Assembly: GCA_002425305.1 (NCBI GenBank)
Contig: DILZ01000092.1
Location: forward strand, 1-6,341
Reading direction: 5' to 3'
DNA length: 6,341 bases
Origin: Ruminococcaceae bacterium UBA5579
GTDB taxonomy: Bacteria; Bacillota; Clostridia; Oscillospirales; Ruminococcaceae
Shown: positions 6,205 to 6,341 of the stretch, one piece after another
How the letters are laid out: each line of letters starts with the position of its first letter
Position numbering within the stretch: the stretch's first letter is position 1
Program-made: the position numbers and the translations under genes
The notes under the pieces: model-generated
The model's input: the letters and a program-made list of their open reading frames with translations, nothing else
What the model was told of the DNA's origin: nothing
Database searches by the model: none

Positions 6205-6291
6205 GCGAGTGTGCTGGAATAGGCAGACAGGCTAGCTTGAGGTGCTAGTGGCAGTATTGCCGTGTGGGTTCAAGTCCCGTCACTCGCACCA
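6205..6291 (+). tRNA. tRNA-Leu (anticodon GAG), CCA encoded
   Basis: A complete class II tRNA of 87 bases. The acceptor stem is GCGAGTG (6205-6211) with CACTCGC (6281-6287), followed by discriminator A6288 and an encoded CCA (6289-6291). The anticodon stem is CTAGC/GCTAG (6232-6236, 6244-6248) with loop TTGAGGT, placing GAG at 6239-6241; this reads the leucine codons CUC and CUU. The long variable arm GGCA-GTAT-TGCC (6250-6261) is as expected for leucine. The T loop TTCAAGT sits on a stem closed by three G-C pairs and two G-T wobbles. It has its own promoter and a strong hairpin 3 bases downstream, so it appears to be a single-gene unit. Confidence 0.97.
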
Positions 6292-6294
6292 CCG

Positions 6295-6341
6295 GTAATT
6301 GCAAATTTACCCTCGCTTTGCGAGGGTAAATTTGCAATTAC
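6295..6341 (+). terminator. Perfect 22-bp inverted repeat after tRNA-Leu, candidate terminator
   Basis: The arms 6295-6316 and 6320-6341 are exact reverse complements, 22 bp each, around the loop TTT. The tip is GC-rich (CCCTCGC/GCGAGGG) and the base AT-rich. It begins 3 bases after the tRNA CCA, the right place for a terminator. The window ends on the last stem base, so a following T-run cannot be seen and the stem may be longer. The stem is longer than most intrinsic terminators, so a dispersed palindromic element or MITE end next to the tRNA is a real alternative. Confidence 0.6.

Noticed and set aside
5943..6235. Small plus-strand frames in the intergenic region
   Set aside because: The first starts at TTG with no Shine-Dalgarno site and has no recognisable content; the second runs into the tRNA gene and through its promoter. 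Neither is credible as a gene.

Overview
The window carries a five-gene block on the minus strand (5771 down to 17) that looks like an operon for O-acylating an extracellular polymer. Divergent from it, on the plus strand near the right edge, is a tRNA-Leu(GAG) gene. The organism is most likely a low-to-mid-GC Firmicute of the Clostridia, perhaps Oscillospiraceae/Ruminococcus-like. The grounds are DHHW-family proteins, sigma-A type promoters with 17-base spacers, G-rich Shine-Dalgarno sites, TTG starts, Ser-rich Gram-positive style lipoproteins and a tRNA with encoded CCA. This assignment is inference from style; there is no species marker in the window.

Layout in the direction of minus-strand transcription: a strong promoter with two overlapping -35/-10 pairs (5888-5853); a short leader with a small hairpin; an MBOAT-family membrane acyltransferase (5771-4356, TTG start); 12 bases later a 209-residue single-pass membrane protein (4343-3714); then three paralogous lipoproteins, A (3663-2548, TTG start), B (2485-1298) and C (1177-17). 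Gaps are 12, 50, 62 and 120 bases and I see no convincing terminator between genes. The block reaches the left edge, so it may continue outside the window.

The 209-residue protein resembles only the front half of a DHHW-family protein: a cytoplasmic basic tail, one membrane helix and a conserved EENR segment. It then ends in a tail with four copies of a P-[DE]-V-V-I-P motif. Each lipoprotein resembles only the back half, the AlgX/AlgJ-like SGNH domain with its DHHW motif, placed behind its own lipoprotein signal and a Ser-rich linker. The operon therefore looks like a split DHHW acyltransferase with one anchor subunit and three copies of the periplasmic-type domain. By analogy with AlgI/AlgJ/AlgX and PatA/PatB, the MBOAT protein would carry acyl groups, probably acetyl, across the membrane and the lipoproteins would transfer them to a surface glycan. 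Lipoproteins B and C keep a K-D-S-Y motif with the presumed nucleophilic serine. Lipoprotein A has K-E-A-F there and is probably catalytically dead.

The right end holds 433 bases without a protein gene (5772-6204), the two divergent promoters, tRNA-Leu(GAG) at 6205-6291, and a perfect 22-bp inverted repeat with a 3-base loop that ends exactly at the window edge.
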